A stretch of 64,000 bases of DNA from positions 90,087,805-90,151,804 of the forward strand of contig OZ021725.1 of assembly GCA_963978545.1 (NCBI GenBank), read 5' to 3'. The notes under the pieces were generated by a model. That model was not told the DNA's origin, did not search any database, and saw only the letters and a list, made by a program, of their open reading frames with translations. The position numbers and the translations under genes are program-made. Origin of the DNA: Linyphia triangularis. Taxonomy: Eukaryota > Arthropoda > Arachnida > Araneae > Linyphiidae. Of this stretch, positions 29,935 to 42,157 are shown in pieces. The stretch's first letter is position 1; every line of letters begins with the position of its first letter.

Positions 29935-30141
29935 CTAGAAGAATACGAGATCGAAATCTTCTAGTGTAAACACCTCTCTCCAACTCCACCACACCAACGA
30001 GAGGACATTGAGGTCATGACAGATTTAATGTGCGGCAGCTCCCAATAGGGTTAACACCGATCTTCGGCGGACGTCAGGGATCGAACCCACAACCTTCCGA
30101 TCATGAGCTCGATGCTCTGACCACCAGGATAGTGGAGCCCT
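29935..30141 (-). mobile_element. tRNA-Met-like SINE
   Basis: On the minus strand, starting near 30141, GGTGGTCAGAGCATCGAGC reads as a tRNA D-arm and anticodon stem, with an anticodon loop containing CAT, followed by the B box GGGTTCGATCCC. The body then continues about 130 bp and ends at a small inverted repeat CTAGAAGA/TCTTCTAG (29935-29942, 29957-29964). The head resembles elongator tRNA-Met, but the anticodon stem is broken and no acceptor stem closes, so it is a SINE, not a tRNA gene. It differs from the SINE at 29340. A target duplication was not found. Confidence 0.65.
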
Positions 30142-31199
30142 AAAGCCGCTATACAGGATTGAAAACTGTGACCTTGAGTAGCATACGAGTACACGAGTAC
30201 TGAGTACATACGAGCATTGAGTACTGACGATTTATTACAAGAATAGCTCCCACCATGTTGTCAAGCATTGTTTGTAGCCATGGAAACAATACTAGTTCAA
30301 TTTTTCACGGTAGATTACAGGAGAAAGACATCTACATTTGCCCTTATTGTAACATTTCTGGAAGTCGATTTTCAACATGTTCTCCCTTATTTTAAATTAA
30401 TGATTCTTGTTTCTATAACAACCGCGACCATCCATACAATCAGGAGGGAGCTATTCTCCATCCTCTCTTATCCCTTGCTTCTCTCCAGCTCTCCCATCCG
30501 GCCCTATCTCTGTCGTCTTTCATCCCCTTGCGACATCCTAAAAGCGAACTCAGACCTGGCCGGATAGCCACAGGACAAAAGTAACACAAGTTAAAAGTAG
30601 TGTCTTCGATTGGAAAAAGGAAGTAAACGCTTTTTATTATCGTTATTTGCTATGATCACTTGGGTAAGAAATGCCACTTTTTGCAGCTTCTGCCATGTCT
30701 TTTTAGTTGGTTCGTCATGCTTTCCTTGCACAAGGTATATCTGAAGGCAACTGAAAGTAGTCCGCATTTAAAATAGAGAAGCACCATCAAAAAGAAACTG
30801 TCCTTCATTTGCCTCTCTAGTAGAAGAAAATCGGTAAGACTCTTTAGAGAAATTTCCTCCCAAACAGATTAGCCTATGAGAAAGCGTACCAAAACAAACA
30901 ACGTGTCACCATCACCATCGTGTTTACTCATTTGCCCAAGCAGATTATGTTTATCGTCAGAGCATTACTTATCATAATTTTTATTGTGCAAGCACAGGAT
31001 TTTTCAGAAAGTACTGATTAACTTTCAAATTACATAACTGCGAACAGTGAGAGACAGAAATAAGAGACATGTGAATAGAAACTAATGGAATTGTAAATAA
31101 ACCGGTTTGCGAAATTATTTACAATACTGAAATGTTGCAACATATTGTTATAAAATCTGAATATAGCGGAATGAGTTAAACGTTTCCCTTATGAAAAAG
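30142..31199. other. Non-coding stretch with C-rich patch
   Basis: Short direct repeats of ACGAGTA/GAGTAC type lie at 30180-30235. A C-rich patch spans 30420-30570 (CCTTGCTTCTCTCC, CTCCCATCCGGCCC) and may be a one-sided version of the islands. A 99-codon frame at 30268-30567 has no motif. Confidence 0.4.
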
Positions 31200-31840
31200 G
31201 ACCTTACGATACTTTTACTGGCAGCCCAAACCGCTTTTGCAAAATACAGTGGGTTTTTAGCACCCCATATTTACCAGTTTTGTTTACTGACAAATCCGCT
31301 CAAATGAAAATGAAACTCACTGGTAAACCATATAAAGCCGTCATCAAACTTACTCACATAAATCAAACTAGAGTCCATGCAACTTGTCTCTTCTTTATGT
31401 TTCTCATGTCATTTCAAAGTTAGGGAGTTGTTTCGGAAAAATACTATTTTAAATAACTGTACTCGATACCATAATAAAAATAATACATTCCTTTTCCCCC
31501 TCGAGCCTAACAAACACCGTGTAATGGTTGTTAAATTTCTAAATTAAATTTAAAGGAACGCCACGTGATGTCTCGGTTTAAGCAACACTTTTCTCTACAG
31601 CCCAAAAGGCCGCAGTATCAACATGGTTGCAATCAACCAAGATAATTGCATCATTAAGCCGTTCGTAAAGTTCTCAACGCCACAATCTGGTCACGAACGA
31701 AACAAACATAAAAAATTAGTGTGAGCGATAGTCACTTAGTGGGAAAATTTCAGGGAAATGTTTATATAATTTTTAGCTGGTGTTTACGGTAGGTTTCATT
31801 GACGTTTTGCAATCTTAATTATTGAATCACGTGGACTGAT
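31200..31840. promoter_or_regulatory. Possible regulatory patch with E-boxes
   Basis: Mixed-composition DNA with few simple repeats, carrying CACGTG at 31562-31567 and inside TCACGTGG at 31827-31834, plus several homeodomain-like ATTA words. No frame is supported. Its role is inferred only from composition and site content. Confidence 0.2.
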
Positions 31841-33869
31841 GTAATATTGATTGAAAATGCACATGTCCTTCTTAATCAATCGCGCTTAAGAAAAATGTAC
31901 TTAATCATTGGTAGTCTTAAAAGTTGTATAGGAATAAGTTTTAATATATTTTCAATAACTATTCCTGGTATTTTAACAAAATTAACATTTAATAATTTTT
32001 TCGTATAATAAAACGACAAATAGATATCACTGAAAATCAAAATGTAATTAAAAACTACAATCAAAAGTGATTGAATTTTGGGTTGAAAAACTATGGAAAA
32101 AATTGAAGGTAATTTAAAATTAGGCTAAATATTAATATCAGCACGACCAGACAATTAACCCAAATATTTAAAAAAATTAAAACTTAACATTGTTTGCGCT
32201 TTTTTTTTTTTTTTTTAAATAATGTTTTACACTACCAAATCTTTCTGTTTTGTCGTATTGTATACAAAAAATTAACTAATTAGAAAATTCCAATAAAAAC
32301 TACTAAACCCCATTTAACATAATTACACAGCACTCCAAAATTTCAACCACGCAGCCGTATCACTCATTCAAAGTTGGAACCAAAGGCAGTTAGACAATTA
32401 AGGGGGGGGGGGGGAGGGCTAAGTTTCCGGCATTATTACCTTTCAATATTTACATGAAGTTCTATCGTTAACTTTCTTTTTCATTTTTATTATCAGAGAA
32501 TTTTACACGCTCCAAATCGTTAAAAAGACAAAAATACATTTTCACAAAAATAATAGAATAAAAATCGCCTTACCGGCCAAGACAGGGAGAGCCGTGATTG
32601 ATGTTTCGTGAGTTCCTGTCCGGTTGCCATGGTTACCATTCTAAAGACACCAATCATGCGTTGCCTGTAAATGTGTTCTCCTGACCATAATGACCTGAAA
32701 AATAATTTCAACTCGTTAGAAATGAACGCATTTGAATTAATATAAGTGAAAAAAAGTGTTCAATCTCCCCCCTTTATTTGTGCAGTCCGAATGAGCAAAG
32801 AGAAAAATAATGGTCGGCGGGTTATTATCAGTGGCTATATAATGCAGTTTTAATATTTGTAATTAGTATCCAATAACTTTCGTCGTTGCTATAAAGTATG
32901 CGTTATTATTCTCAATGACAGAAAGCTTGTGTAAATATTATATGAAGGTTTTTCGGGTAGTTTATGCCAAATAAAAAGTCAAACTGTAGAACTTAATTTT
33001 TTTTCACTTTGCTTTAATTAAGTAATCGTTGGACCTTGCATATTGCATGACAAGAAAATCTGCATTTATGGTAAATGTTTTGCTGTATGCTAATAATGGC
33101 AAGTGTTTGTTATCATTGCCAACCGCAAAACTAAATTCAATACTATAAATGAATTGATACACCAATTCACTGAAATCGTAAAGTATAGTTGATGTTGTTT
33201 TTACTTTTTTAATTTCTAGAGTTCGTATTTGTTAGAAATTTAAAATGACTAATTTAATATAGTTTCCAAATTTAAAATTGCGCCCCATACTCCCATGAAT
33301 TACAGAGCAAACGTCATGACTTTAGCATAGGGTAATATTTCACAAACTACGTTAAGATACATGCTGGACAACCTATAAACAAAATCGTTTATTGAACGTA
33401 TAACTTATAGATACTTCCCAAAATATTGTTCATTATAAGGCTATATTGTACTTTGTCCAACTGGAGTCATCCAAGTTTATTCTACAACTCTTTTACGATT
33501 TGGCCGAACAAATTAAGAAGGCCGTTTGATTTAGTCTATAACTTATACATGTATCTATCCAAAGGTACGATGATATTAAAGCTGCACATGCCATGAGTTT
33601 CAAATTTCCCCAACATCATCAGAATTTTATAATAGAGTTTAAGAATGAACCGTTGGTGTAATACGCCATCTCATTTACGTGAACAGAGAAAAAGACCCCA
33701 AAACCATAAAATGAAAAAGCGTTTTTCTAACTGAGATATTTAAGTTTCCTTAGGTTTCCTAAACGTTCTAAAACTGCTGTTTTCTATAGTGCAGCCCTCT
33801 ACTGTGTACTTCAACAAGACCCCCAAATGTTTGGACTGTTTCTGATTTTTTAAAAACTAATTTTCAAAT
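31841..33869. other. AT-rich stretch with G run
   Basis: No gene. A 13-base G run lies at 32402-32414, and a short T run near 32200-32215. The patch 32575-32700 is slightly GC-richer. Confidence 0.5.
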
Positions 33870-34125
33870 AAACAACACAATATGACTATAATGACTATGA
33901 GTTTCATGACTATAATATATAAATGACTAATATACTATGCAATATGAATGCAATGTAACATGAAATATGTAAATGTAATATATAAATGTAATATGTATGT
34001 AATGTAATATAAAATATGTAAATATAATATAAAAATGTAATATGTACGCAATGTAATATGTAAATGCAATGCAATATGTAAATACAATATAACGAACAAA
34101 TGACTATAATTTATAAATAAACTCT
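33870..34125 (+). repeat. Degenerate short tandem repeat
   Basis: A run of units like AATATGTAAATGTAAT and AATGACTATAAT, 10-16 bp long, changes gradually in sequence. The first and last parts share AATGACTATAAT, with the ATGTAAT type between them. Confidence 0.75.
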
Positions 34126-34869
34126 TCGCTAGAAATAGAGGTTTTATTTTTAAACTTGTAAATCAGTTATCAATTTTGGTTTTGTTTAAAAGGGGGGGGG
34201 GGGGAAAGGAACCGTCACAAAAAGAACATAGTCAATAAATAATACATGATTTATCACAACTTATAATACATCCATCAGGCTTCAAAATCTTGCAGGTAAC
34301 TAAAAGAGAAACGTCTTAATTTCTGTAGCCAACTTAAAACAAACGCCAGGAAGCACAGTGGGATTTCTGAATATCCATGCATATTTGAGGTGGCGGTCGT
34401 AAGAGTTGGGGAGAGTGTGAGCAAAAACAGAAATAGAACTGCGGCCGCTCCGTTAATGAAGCCGTTAAGGGGGCAACCTCCATTTTAGGCAGCAGTCATA
34501 AAAACGCACTACATGTTTTATAACTTTCACTTGTTGTCCCTCTCCGTCCTATGTCTACAAAAATGAAGAATAAACAAAAAAGAAATTTAATAGGGCCTCG
34601 TTTATAGGACCCACCGAATTATCTCCCTCTGGTGGAGGAGTCCTGTAAATATTTATTTACTCATTATTTTTATGTTGCTTCTGCTTGTGAGGAGTAGGCG
34701 ACATTTAGTAGTTTTCGTGATGGTCCTTCCTTCGCGACAGTTTATGTATTTCTCTCTATTTTTTTTTTTATATGACCGTTCGAGTGGTTGAAAGGCAAAG
34801 TGATGAAAGTCACTTTCAAACCGTTTCGAGAAACAAATACGAAGTATTTTCATTTAACTACCCTAGAAA
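34126..34869. promoter_or_regulatory. GC-richer patch with G run
   Basis: A 13-base G run lies at 34192-34204. At 34375-34560 the composition rises, with GCGGCCGC at 34441-34448, TTAATGAAG, GTCATAAAA and TTTTATAAC, the last two resembling posterior Hox/caudal type sites. No convincing frame is present. A regulatory role is only suggested by the composition and site cluster. Confidence 0.25.
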
Positions 34870-35217
34870 CACAGCAACGCTAGCCATTATCGCTCAAAAT
34901 TAGTCAATCCCGATGTGGGACGTTGTAAACCGGCCGTTGTTACAGATATTGGCTAATCTCGCCCAATGCTCGATAAAATATACTGGAAGTTTTGAAATGT
35001 GGATGCACAGTTTTAAAATCGAAATATTTTACTTAAAACAAATTATGGAAGGCAAAGAAATATGTTTTGAGATGTTTTGAGATTTTTATTTAAAAAACAA
35101 TCGGTGTATTTTGGAACGATATTCGAGTTTCGGCCATAAATGGACTATTTCCCGGTTAGACTGTTCTTCTCAAATTCCTGTTTCCGATTTTAACCAATGC
35201 TGCTGTACTATACCTGA
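34870..35217 (-). mobile_element. Interspersed repeat family 1, copy 3
   Basis: Reverse-complement of the elements at 21326 and 24680. On the minus strand it begins CAGGTATAGTACAGCAGCAT and contains TTTATGGCCGAAACTCGA, GTTCCAAAATACACCGATT, CAGTATATTTTATCGAGCAT and GTAACAACGGCCGGTTTACA, ending AGCGATAATGGCTAGCG then TTGCTGT. Its two ends both begin ACAGCA when read inward, which suggests short degenerate inverted repeats. Confidence 0.7.
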
Positions 35218-35919
35218 ATATGTATTAATTAATTGAAGAAAGCTTCTATATATACACACGCTCACTGATAAAGAAAAACAAAACAAAAAAACATTGGATT
35301 ATTTATATACACGCTGGTAACGGGGCTGATAATGCCAAATTTAATAGTGATGGGCGTGACAAATAATAATAATAATACCGGTAGAAAAATTCAGTACATA
35401 TTCATTCATAAGTAACGAAAAAAAAAAAAAGGAAAAAAAAGAGGAAATAATTATATTGTTTCGGTTTGAATAAGAGCTATTTGCTTAAACCCGTTTTGCA
35501 AGCGTTACGATTGAAAAAGTGTTTAAAAAATAAAAACTAGAATATTTTGTTAAAGAATTAACTATATGGGTCTGAAACAATTAATCAAGACAGTCAATGT
35601 TTAACCAGAAAACACGCTCCGAATCACTATAAAACCTTCTAGAACGAGCTGATATTCGATCCAAAAGGTCTAATAAAATATTCATCCCAAGCTGCTAAAC
35701 CATTGACCAATTTGTGTAGTTTAAGCAACAACCTAGGACTTGTAATACTTTACATTGATGTATGATGATTTAGGAATCCTTCTATTCGCGAAAATTAACT
35801 TTTGTCTCATACCACTTTAATCTTCAACAGCTAGCTTTTTCTGATACCTTCCCCTTTTCATAAAGGGAGTTGTGTATCCCTCACAAGGGGATAGTCATTA
35901 GCCAATGAAAGGATGTTGG
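35218..35919. other. AT-rich non-coding stretch
   Basis: No gene. A short (AAT)n tract lies near 35365-35378 and A runs near 35419-35431. Confidence 0.5.
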
Positions 35920-35988
35920 AAAAAAAAATGGTGCTCACACCTCGATTACGGCAATTTCATGTCATCGAGGTGAGAGCACCGCTTTTTT
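35920..35988. ncRNA. Precursor-miRNA-like hairpin (candidate)
   Basis: The arms GGTGCTCACACCTCGA (35930-35945) and TCGAGGTGAGAGCACC (35965-35980) pair at 15 of 16 positions. Outward, a T-G wobble and one mismatch lead into six A-T pairs (35922-35927 with 35983-35988). Inward, T-A, a mismatch, then A-T, C-G and G-T pairs leave a 9-base terminal loop. The total of about 69 bases with roughly 26 paired positions and few bulges is the shape of a metazoan pre-miRNA. I do not recognise either arm as a known miRNA. Both strands fold, so direction is open. It could instead be a small inverted-repeat element or a fortuitous palindrome; no second copy was seen in the window. Confidence 0.4.
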
Positions 35989-36448
35989 AAAAAATATTTA
36001 TCTTTTACACGTTGTTTCGAGCTAAACATAAGTTAACATGGCAAACGGACATTTAAGATCAAAGAAAGGTTTTTCCGTCATTTTCGTAAGACTTTTAGAA
36101 GCACTTTTCTGCTGAGATTTTTCTTTGTGTGTGAAAATTTACTGATTTGTGTTATATTGACGACATTTTCAAACCAGAGGCAACAGTTACTTAAAAAATC
36201 TTTCCGCATTCACTTACAAGATAGAAAGAAAGATGTAAGGAAAATTTATTTTCAAACAATTTCGGAACTAGGAAAGGAATACTCTGATAGCCTTTCTTTA
36301 GAATACATTAAGATATCTTTTCAAACTGAAAGTTGAACAAAAAAATATCAGTTCAATTGAATTGTACATTTAATTGAAATTAAACAAATTGCCCTTTAAG
36401 TCTTAACTTCCACAAATAAAAATACAATTAAAATATTTTAAGTGGCCA

Positions 36449-36480
<32 letters not shown>

Positions 36481-37689
36481 AGAAGTTTCCCGTTTGTGAA
36501 ATAGAGGATAAATTAGGCATATTAGGAGGTTGTTGCGCAAAATCAAGGCTACGATCTAATCCGTAAAAATCAAAAGAGAAAGGAAAAAAAAAAGTATTTT
36601 TCTTTTGTGTTTATTAATTAGGAAGTAGTTTCTGGGCTTATTTCTCGAATAACAAGAATTGCGCAAGCATTAGCTGCGTGGCATCACTTTTTAATTGGTC
36701 AAATATTGCACTGGAGTTTGACCCCATAAAGATAATAATTGATGTCACACTATCGTTTCTTTTTGAATTTCAAGTAAGAAGGTTATCTGAACTTGTTGCT
36801 GTGAATTCTGTGTTAAAAAGGTTTAATTCTGACCCATTTCTGCTATTATTATTATTATTATTATTTATTTCATTTATTTATTCAAAAATGTTAACATGTT
36901 TCACAGAATACTATGTTAAAAAAATTAATTTGTCTACTTTAGCTACATTTTAATATAAATGAAAAGGGATGGGAATGAATTAAAAAAAATGAACATTGTG
37001 TTTCTTTCAGAATTATTTAATAATTCCTAATTTCTTTCTTTATTCTAATAAAATTTTATTTCTTAGAGAACTTAGTATTTTTTTTATTGCATATAAAATA
37101 AAAAAGATTGAAATATTTGGATTTTGAGGTACACAAATTAGCATTAAGGAGATCTGATTAAGAAAATAAATAAGGCATCTTCGCCTAATCTCTTTTTCTT
37201 ACATTATCCTGTTAATTTTTTTGAAGAGATTGTCGAAAAAGTCAGCCAATTTTAATTCGGTAATTATATGGTCCATATAAATCAAAAAATTAAATAAAAC
37301 TGAAATATATTTTTTTGTCAAATAATCCCAATATAAAGTTATACTTGCGTGAATTTTTCAATAAAATACTATTATTCATTTATTGCAACAAATAAAGCAT
37401 CTTCACTCACAAAATATTTTTCAGTAATTGCGATTTCTGTTATAATATCCATTTTATCAAACCGAGATTGATTCAATAATCGGTAAAATATTTTAATTAA
37501 AACTTCGCGGAATCAATTAAACTTTGCAGTACCAAAATAATTTTTCCGAATAATTAACGATTGCTTAATTGCATAAAAGTTCACCACACACATGTGTACT
37601 TAAAAACCAATTAATTAGAAATGTCACACATCTGCAAAGTTAAAAAGTTTAATAACCTAGCTATAAAAATAACATTCATCGCTAAAATA
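35989..37689. other. AT-rich stretch with T run and ATT repeat
   Basis: No gene. A T run spans 36455-36480, and a short (ATT)n tract is at 36845-36865. Frames of 69-91 codons lack motifs. Confidence 0.5.
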
Positions 37690-38110
37690 CTACCTTACCA
37701 ATGACACCTGCTAGAATAAATTGCTCGCAATTTTTTTTCTTTTTTTCTTCATATTCCCGTTTAACCACCCCCATGAGCCTACAAGTGCCAGAACGTCAGT
37801 GGGAAAAAAAAATTCCGCGCAATAGGGGGTTAAAAAGGAGTAGGGGGAGGGGAGGGGTCGTGGGACAGGTGCAAAAGTACAGGTAAAAGTGATTAAATTT
37901 CGCACCTGCTTTGAGGTAATTAATGGTTATGAATTTCGATTCCAAATTAAATGAACTTTCGACTATATCTTCCAACTTAAGTGTAATTATTTTGAAGATG
38001 CCGTCTCATTCTGTACGAATGTGAACTTGATGTACAGCTGGTGCTATTCTATTGGAGAATAGGGGAGTGGAGATGGAGTTCGAGTGTAGAGGTTAGGCCG
38101 CTTTTAATTT
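37690..38110. promoter_or_regulatory. Island H with skew switch
   Basis: A short C-rich arm (37763-37800, AACCACCCCCATGAGCC) is followed by a strongly G-rich arm (37825-37870, GTAGGGGGAGGGGAGGGG) and again 38050-38098. The polarity is the same as in the other islands. Both strands hold open frames of about 60 codons without motifs. Confidence 0.3.
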
Positions 38111-38870
38111 GCAGTACTTATTGAATTGAAATAAGTAATTTATTAAAAATTCTTATTAAGCTTTGAACTCTGAAAACCTACTAAAACTTATACTTCGAGC
38201 TCTTTTGTTAAGCGAAATATATTTGTTTATTGTCTGGTAAATGAATATAGAAGATTTTTCAGTAAATGCCTGTAAAAATTACTTTTTATTTTAATATCAA
38301 ATTATTGCATAACAAAATTTAAAACTTTCAGTGTTTTCACTTTTGACAACAAAAAAATTGAGCCTTTATAGATGATGAAATTCTAACATTTTATTAAAAT
38401 AAAAAAAATATTTCTAAAATTTTATTCAGAAGTGTGAAATATCACAAAAAAATATTTATTTGCAAAGCCATTTTTAGTCTACAAGAATCTAAAGGCAATG
38501 AAAGTAAATTCGGAGCATTATTAAAGGTAAACTTTTTTCTTGTTTAATTTTTCTTACATCTTCTTGGATAGAAAACATTTTAAAAAACACAAGTCCACAC
38601 ATTTTGATTTATATTCAAAATCTAGAAGAGTCATGGTCATTGAAATACTCATCTCACAGGAGAAAAATAGAAAATTCCATTTAATATCTTTACCATAATG
38701 ATATCTTGTAAATAATTATAATTTTGTGATTAATAATCCTCGTTAACCATTATAACTGTTAATATTTATTTTGTTTATCATTGTTTATAAGTACCTTTAT
38801 AAGTAATTATTAAGAGTAATAATATAATTGTAATATTATAAGCCCGTAATATGCGAGTTGTTGTTGTTGT
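38111..38870. other. AT-rich non-coding stretch
   Basis: Nothing recognised. Confidence 0.5.
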
Positions 38871-39060
38871 TATTATTAGTTAATTATTATTAAAAATTGT
38901 CAATGTTCTTAAAAATTCATTTGCATTCGATTAATCTATTTTAAAATAAACCTTCAATATTTGAGGAGTTATTAATATAATTAGTTAATAATTATTAAAA
39001 CTTGTCAATGTTCTTAAAAATTTATTTGCCCCTCTAGTTAACCCACCTTAAAAACCAATT
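38871..39060 (+). repeat. Local tandem duplication, period 105 bp
   Basis: TTAGTTAAT at 38876 and 38981 is followed in both copies by ATTATTAAAA, TTGTCAATGTTCTTAAAAATT and ATTTGC. The second half of each unit is diverged. Confidence 0.8.
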
Positions 39061-40499
39061 TTTTTTGTGCAACTGCTGAATAATAAATTAAAAGATAGTC
39101 TATTATCTAAACATACTATTTTTTTAACTCATATTCATTTACAAATGAATATTTGAAACTAAGCTCACGTGTTTGCATAGCTGGTAAGAAAAAAAGAAAA
39201 TTAGATTCTCAGGTAAAAACTCCAATTCCATTTGCAATTACAAGCGTTAAAAAAGACGAAAACCTCGTTTCAGACTCTTTTGTTTGAAGCGATGTTGTCC
39301 GTGTTTCGCCCATAACGAATTCGTTGTTATAAATTGAAAAGGGCAGTTCTCGCGTTTCCTGGTGTTTCTCATGGCACCGCTAACAACGAGTGAAAAGAAG
39401 GTGACCAGCATATTTGGTCTCTTAAATAGATTTTCTTCTAATGCCTTTGCCGAGTTTTTATTTTTAGTTTTTCAGTAGTTTGTGCAGGGATCCGCCCCAC
39501 ATTGCTTTCGTGTTTCAATATTGTTGGACACGAAGTAGATTGATTTAACCTTCTTCTAAAGATCCGGAAATTTATGAATGGTAAGTCATTAAACAATATT
39601 GCAAAAAAAATGTGAAGATAACTGGTTTTTACAACTGAAACCTACCTGGATAGTGACTAGAAGGCATAGTTTATTATGCTTGTTAATATTATTTACTGTA
39701 TTGTTACAAACTCAGTCAAACTTGTTGAACCCCTTAACTGGTTCAAAGCATTTCCTGGTAAGCCTATAAGAAGAAATATCTTCAATTGTTTAGCAAGGTT
39801 GTATTATTCATATTGATACTTTATTAAACAAATTTAAACATTTCTAATAAGCATGTTTAATCTAAAAGTCGCAATAGGAACTACGTTTACTTATTTTAGA
39901 GTTTAAATTTTAAAATACTTCAGCCGGAATAAGAACCACGGAGGTCTAACTTAGTGACATCTAAAAAGTAAATAGCTATTTAAAAATATATAATCCATAA
40001 TTTTATTTGACTCATATAAGGCAACACTATAAAATTTTTTAAAGGTATATTTAGTACTTAAACTTCTTTAAAAAAATGCTTTTGGTACACATATTCCGAC
40101 TGACGCCCTGGAGGACAAATTAGCACATTAGCCGCCATCCAATTCATCTAAAACTTAACGTATACATTCGTTGTTGATTATCAAGTTTAAGGGGCTGTCA
40201 CTAAAGGGCCTTTTTTACACATGTTCCTATAAGCGCTTCAAATGACTAATTAAACCCACTTGCGGTTATCCAACCGAGCTGAAACTTGATTAAATAAGCT
40301 GTAATATCAAATAAAAGTTGTCAATAGAAAAAAAGTATTTATATTTAAAACTTTGCTTTTTATGGTTTATTTTTGTCGTTGCTATATATTTAAATCAAAG
40401 CCTGTCCGTAATAATGGGAGTTGTCTTGTCTCGCCCAAGATATTTATTTTAAGAACACCCATAGACAGGAACAAATATCTAATTAATTTCCTTCTTTTA
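39061..40499. other. AT-rich non-coding stretch
   Basis: No gene supported. 39285-39420 is slightly GC-richer. An E-box CACGTG is at 39166-39171. Confidence 0.45.
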
Positions 40500-41110
40500 T
40501 TTCATACAAACGATCGGACAAGACATACACGGAAATGACAACAACTGTCCTCTCCCCATGAATGTCCGTAACCCTAAATCAAATTATAACACAACAAGAA
40601 AACACTGAATTTCATTTCAAAACATATCCTGCTTACTCTTCTTATTTAGTCTTAATGAACAGACACAAACAAGAAAACGTTAGTTCTCACCGCGCTGTCA
40701 GAATCACTACAAGAACCACCACCCCCAAATACATTAACCTAAATTGCTCCACGAGTTCTAGAAGAAAGTACCCAAAAAAGGCCAGAGAAAACCACTGACC
40801 GGTATCCCCCCAGCTCTCACAGTACCTACATTCTCAATTCCCATTTGAGTGCAACGCGTTTAATTAGATTATCAAAAAAGCGAACCCGATGGGTATTGTT
40901 AGTTATCCTATTATGTTGGCCCCGACCACTGATTGCTGCACTAGCTGGAGAAATAAAATCCATTCCCATTTTTCACCAACAATGCCTACGTGTTAATACG
41001 TTTGTACAATGGGCTTTTCTCTTTTGTCATTCCGGATTGGTTTGACCGTGGAGGCGGTATTGCCGGATAGGGTTTCTTTTATGGATTTGGAAAGGAGTTG
41101 ATTTTGGCTT
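40500..41110. promoter_or_regulatory. Island I with skew switch
   Basis: Hand counts: 40681-40860 has 58 C and 26 G, while 41041-41100 has 22 G and 6 C. The change falls near 41030. TTTATGGATT lies in the G-rich arm at 41078-41087. Frames of 66-78 codons across the C-rich arm lack motifs. Candidate divergent regulatory element. Confidence 0.35.
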
Positions 41111-41472
41111 AAAAACCTGTTTGTGTGGTTTTTGTTGTAAACGTAATTTAAGTTTTGTTTTTTTATGAATTTTTTATTGTTTGTTCAGGTGATAGGAATT
41201 TGGAATGCATTCTGATTGCATTTTGAATTGTTTTTGTATAGCTTTTTGAAATTTTTTTCTGCTGAACTGATTTCATCTATAGGACGTATTTTCACTAAAC
41301 CGATTCATAATTTCAATCGTGTATATTTTTACAAGAAAATTTTGATTTTTTAAAATTTAGTTAAAAAAGTAAATTAGAATTATATGCAATATTTATAATA
41401 GTTAAAAAACATGATATATGAAAAGAAAATATAAAAACTATTATGCATACACTTTAAAGGGCGGTATTGTAT
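41111..41472. other. AT-rich non-coding stretch
   Basis: T-rich on the plus strand in its first part, then AT-rich. No gene. Confidence 0.5.
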
Positions 41473-41965
41473 GTTTTTTCAATTAGCATATTTTAAAGAG
41501 AGAATTTAAAAAAAAAAATCAGATAACTATGTTTTTGTAAGTTTATTTCAATATGAGACATAATGATGCAGTATATAACACACACGAAACATATAAATGA
41601 CTACAACTCCGTCTTACAGAGTAAATAAATATTTGTTATTGAGATGATTTTTTTTCATAATAAAAATTTCTCAACTATTTGAATTGATGACTAGACATCA
41701 ATTTTTATGTGTGTTCAACTGGCATGTTTTAAAAAGAGATTTAAAAAAAATCAAAAAAAAAAAAAAAAAAAAATCAGATAACGATATTTTTGTAAATTAT
41801 TTCAGTAAGACAGATATAATATAATACAGTATATTATACATACTAAATACAGGGAAAACTACAAAAAAAAAATCTCACATTATCAATTAATAATTTTTAC
41901 CCAGACGGCAAATTTTTATTACAAAGAACATCAGTTATTTGAATTGATGATTATAACTTGCGCTT
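41473..41965 (+). repeat. Local tandem duplication, period about 255-260 bp
   Basis: Two diverged units share TTTTAAA-AGAGA-TTTAAAAAAA, ATCAGATAAC-AT-TTTTTGTAA, TTATTTCA, CAGTATAT and TTTGAATTGATGA. AGATAAC starts at 41521 and 41776, and GAATTGATGA starts at 41681 and 41941. The second unit carries an A run of about 20. Confidence 0.75.
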
Positions 41966-42094
41966 TGACCAACTTTTCACTCACAAAGAAGTCTTCCCAA
42001 TTTAAATCTTTAACAATATCTTTTTGGTACAATTTATAAATCTATATTCACCCACAGTTTTTGACAAATATATTTAAGCCTTTACATATGTTTT

Positions 42095-42098
42095 TATA

Positions 42099-42156
<58 letters not shown>
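42095..42156. repeat. (TA)n microsatellite
   Basis: A TA dinucleotide repeat with one G interruption (TATGTATA near 42101-42106). Confidence 0.95.

Positions 42157-42157
<1 letters not shown>

Noticed and set aside
29340..30141. Functional tRNA genes
   Set aside because: A and B boxes are present, but acceptor stems do not close, the anticodon stem is broken in the Met-like case, and each head is fused to a SINE body.
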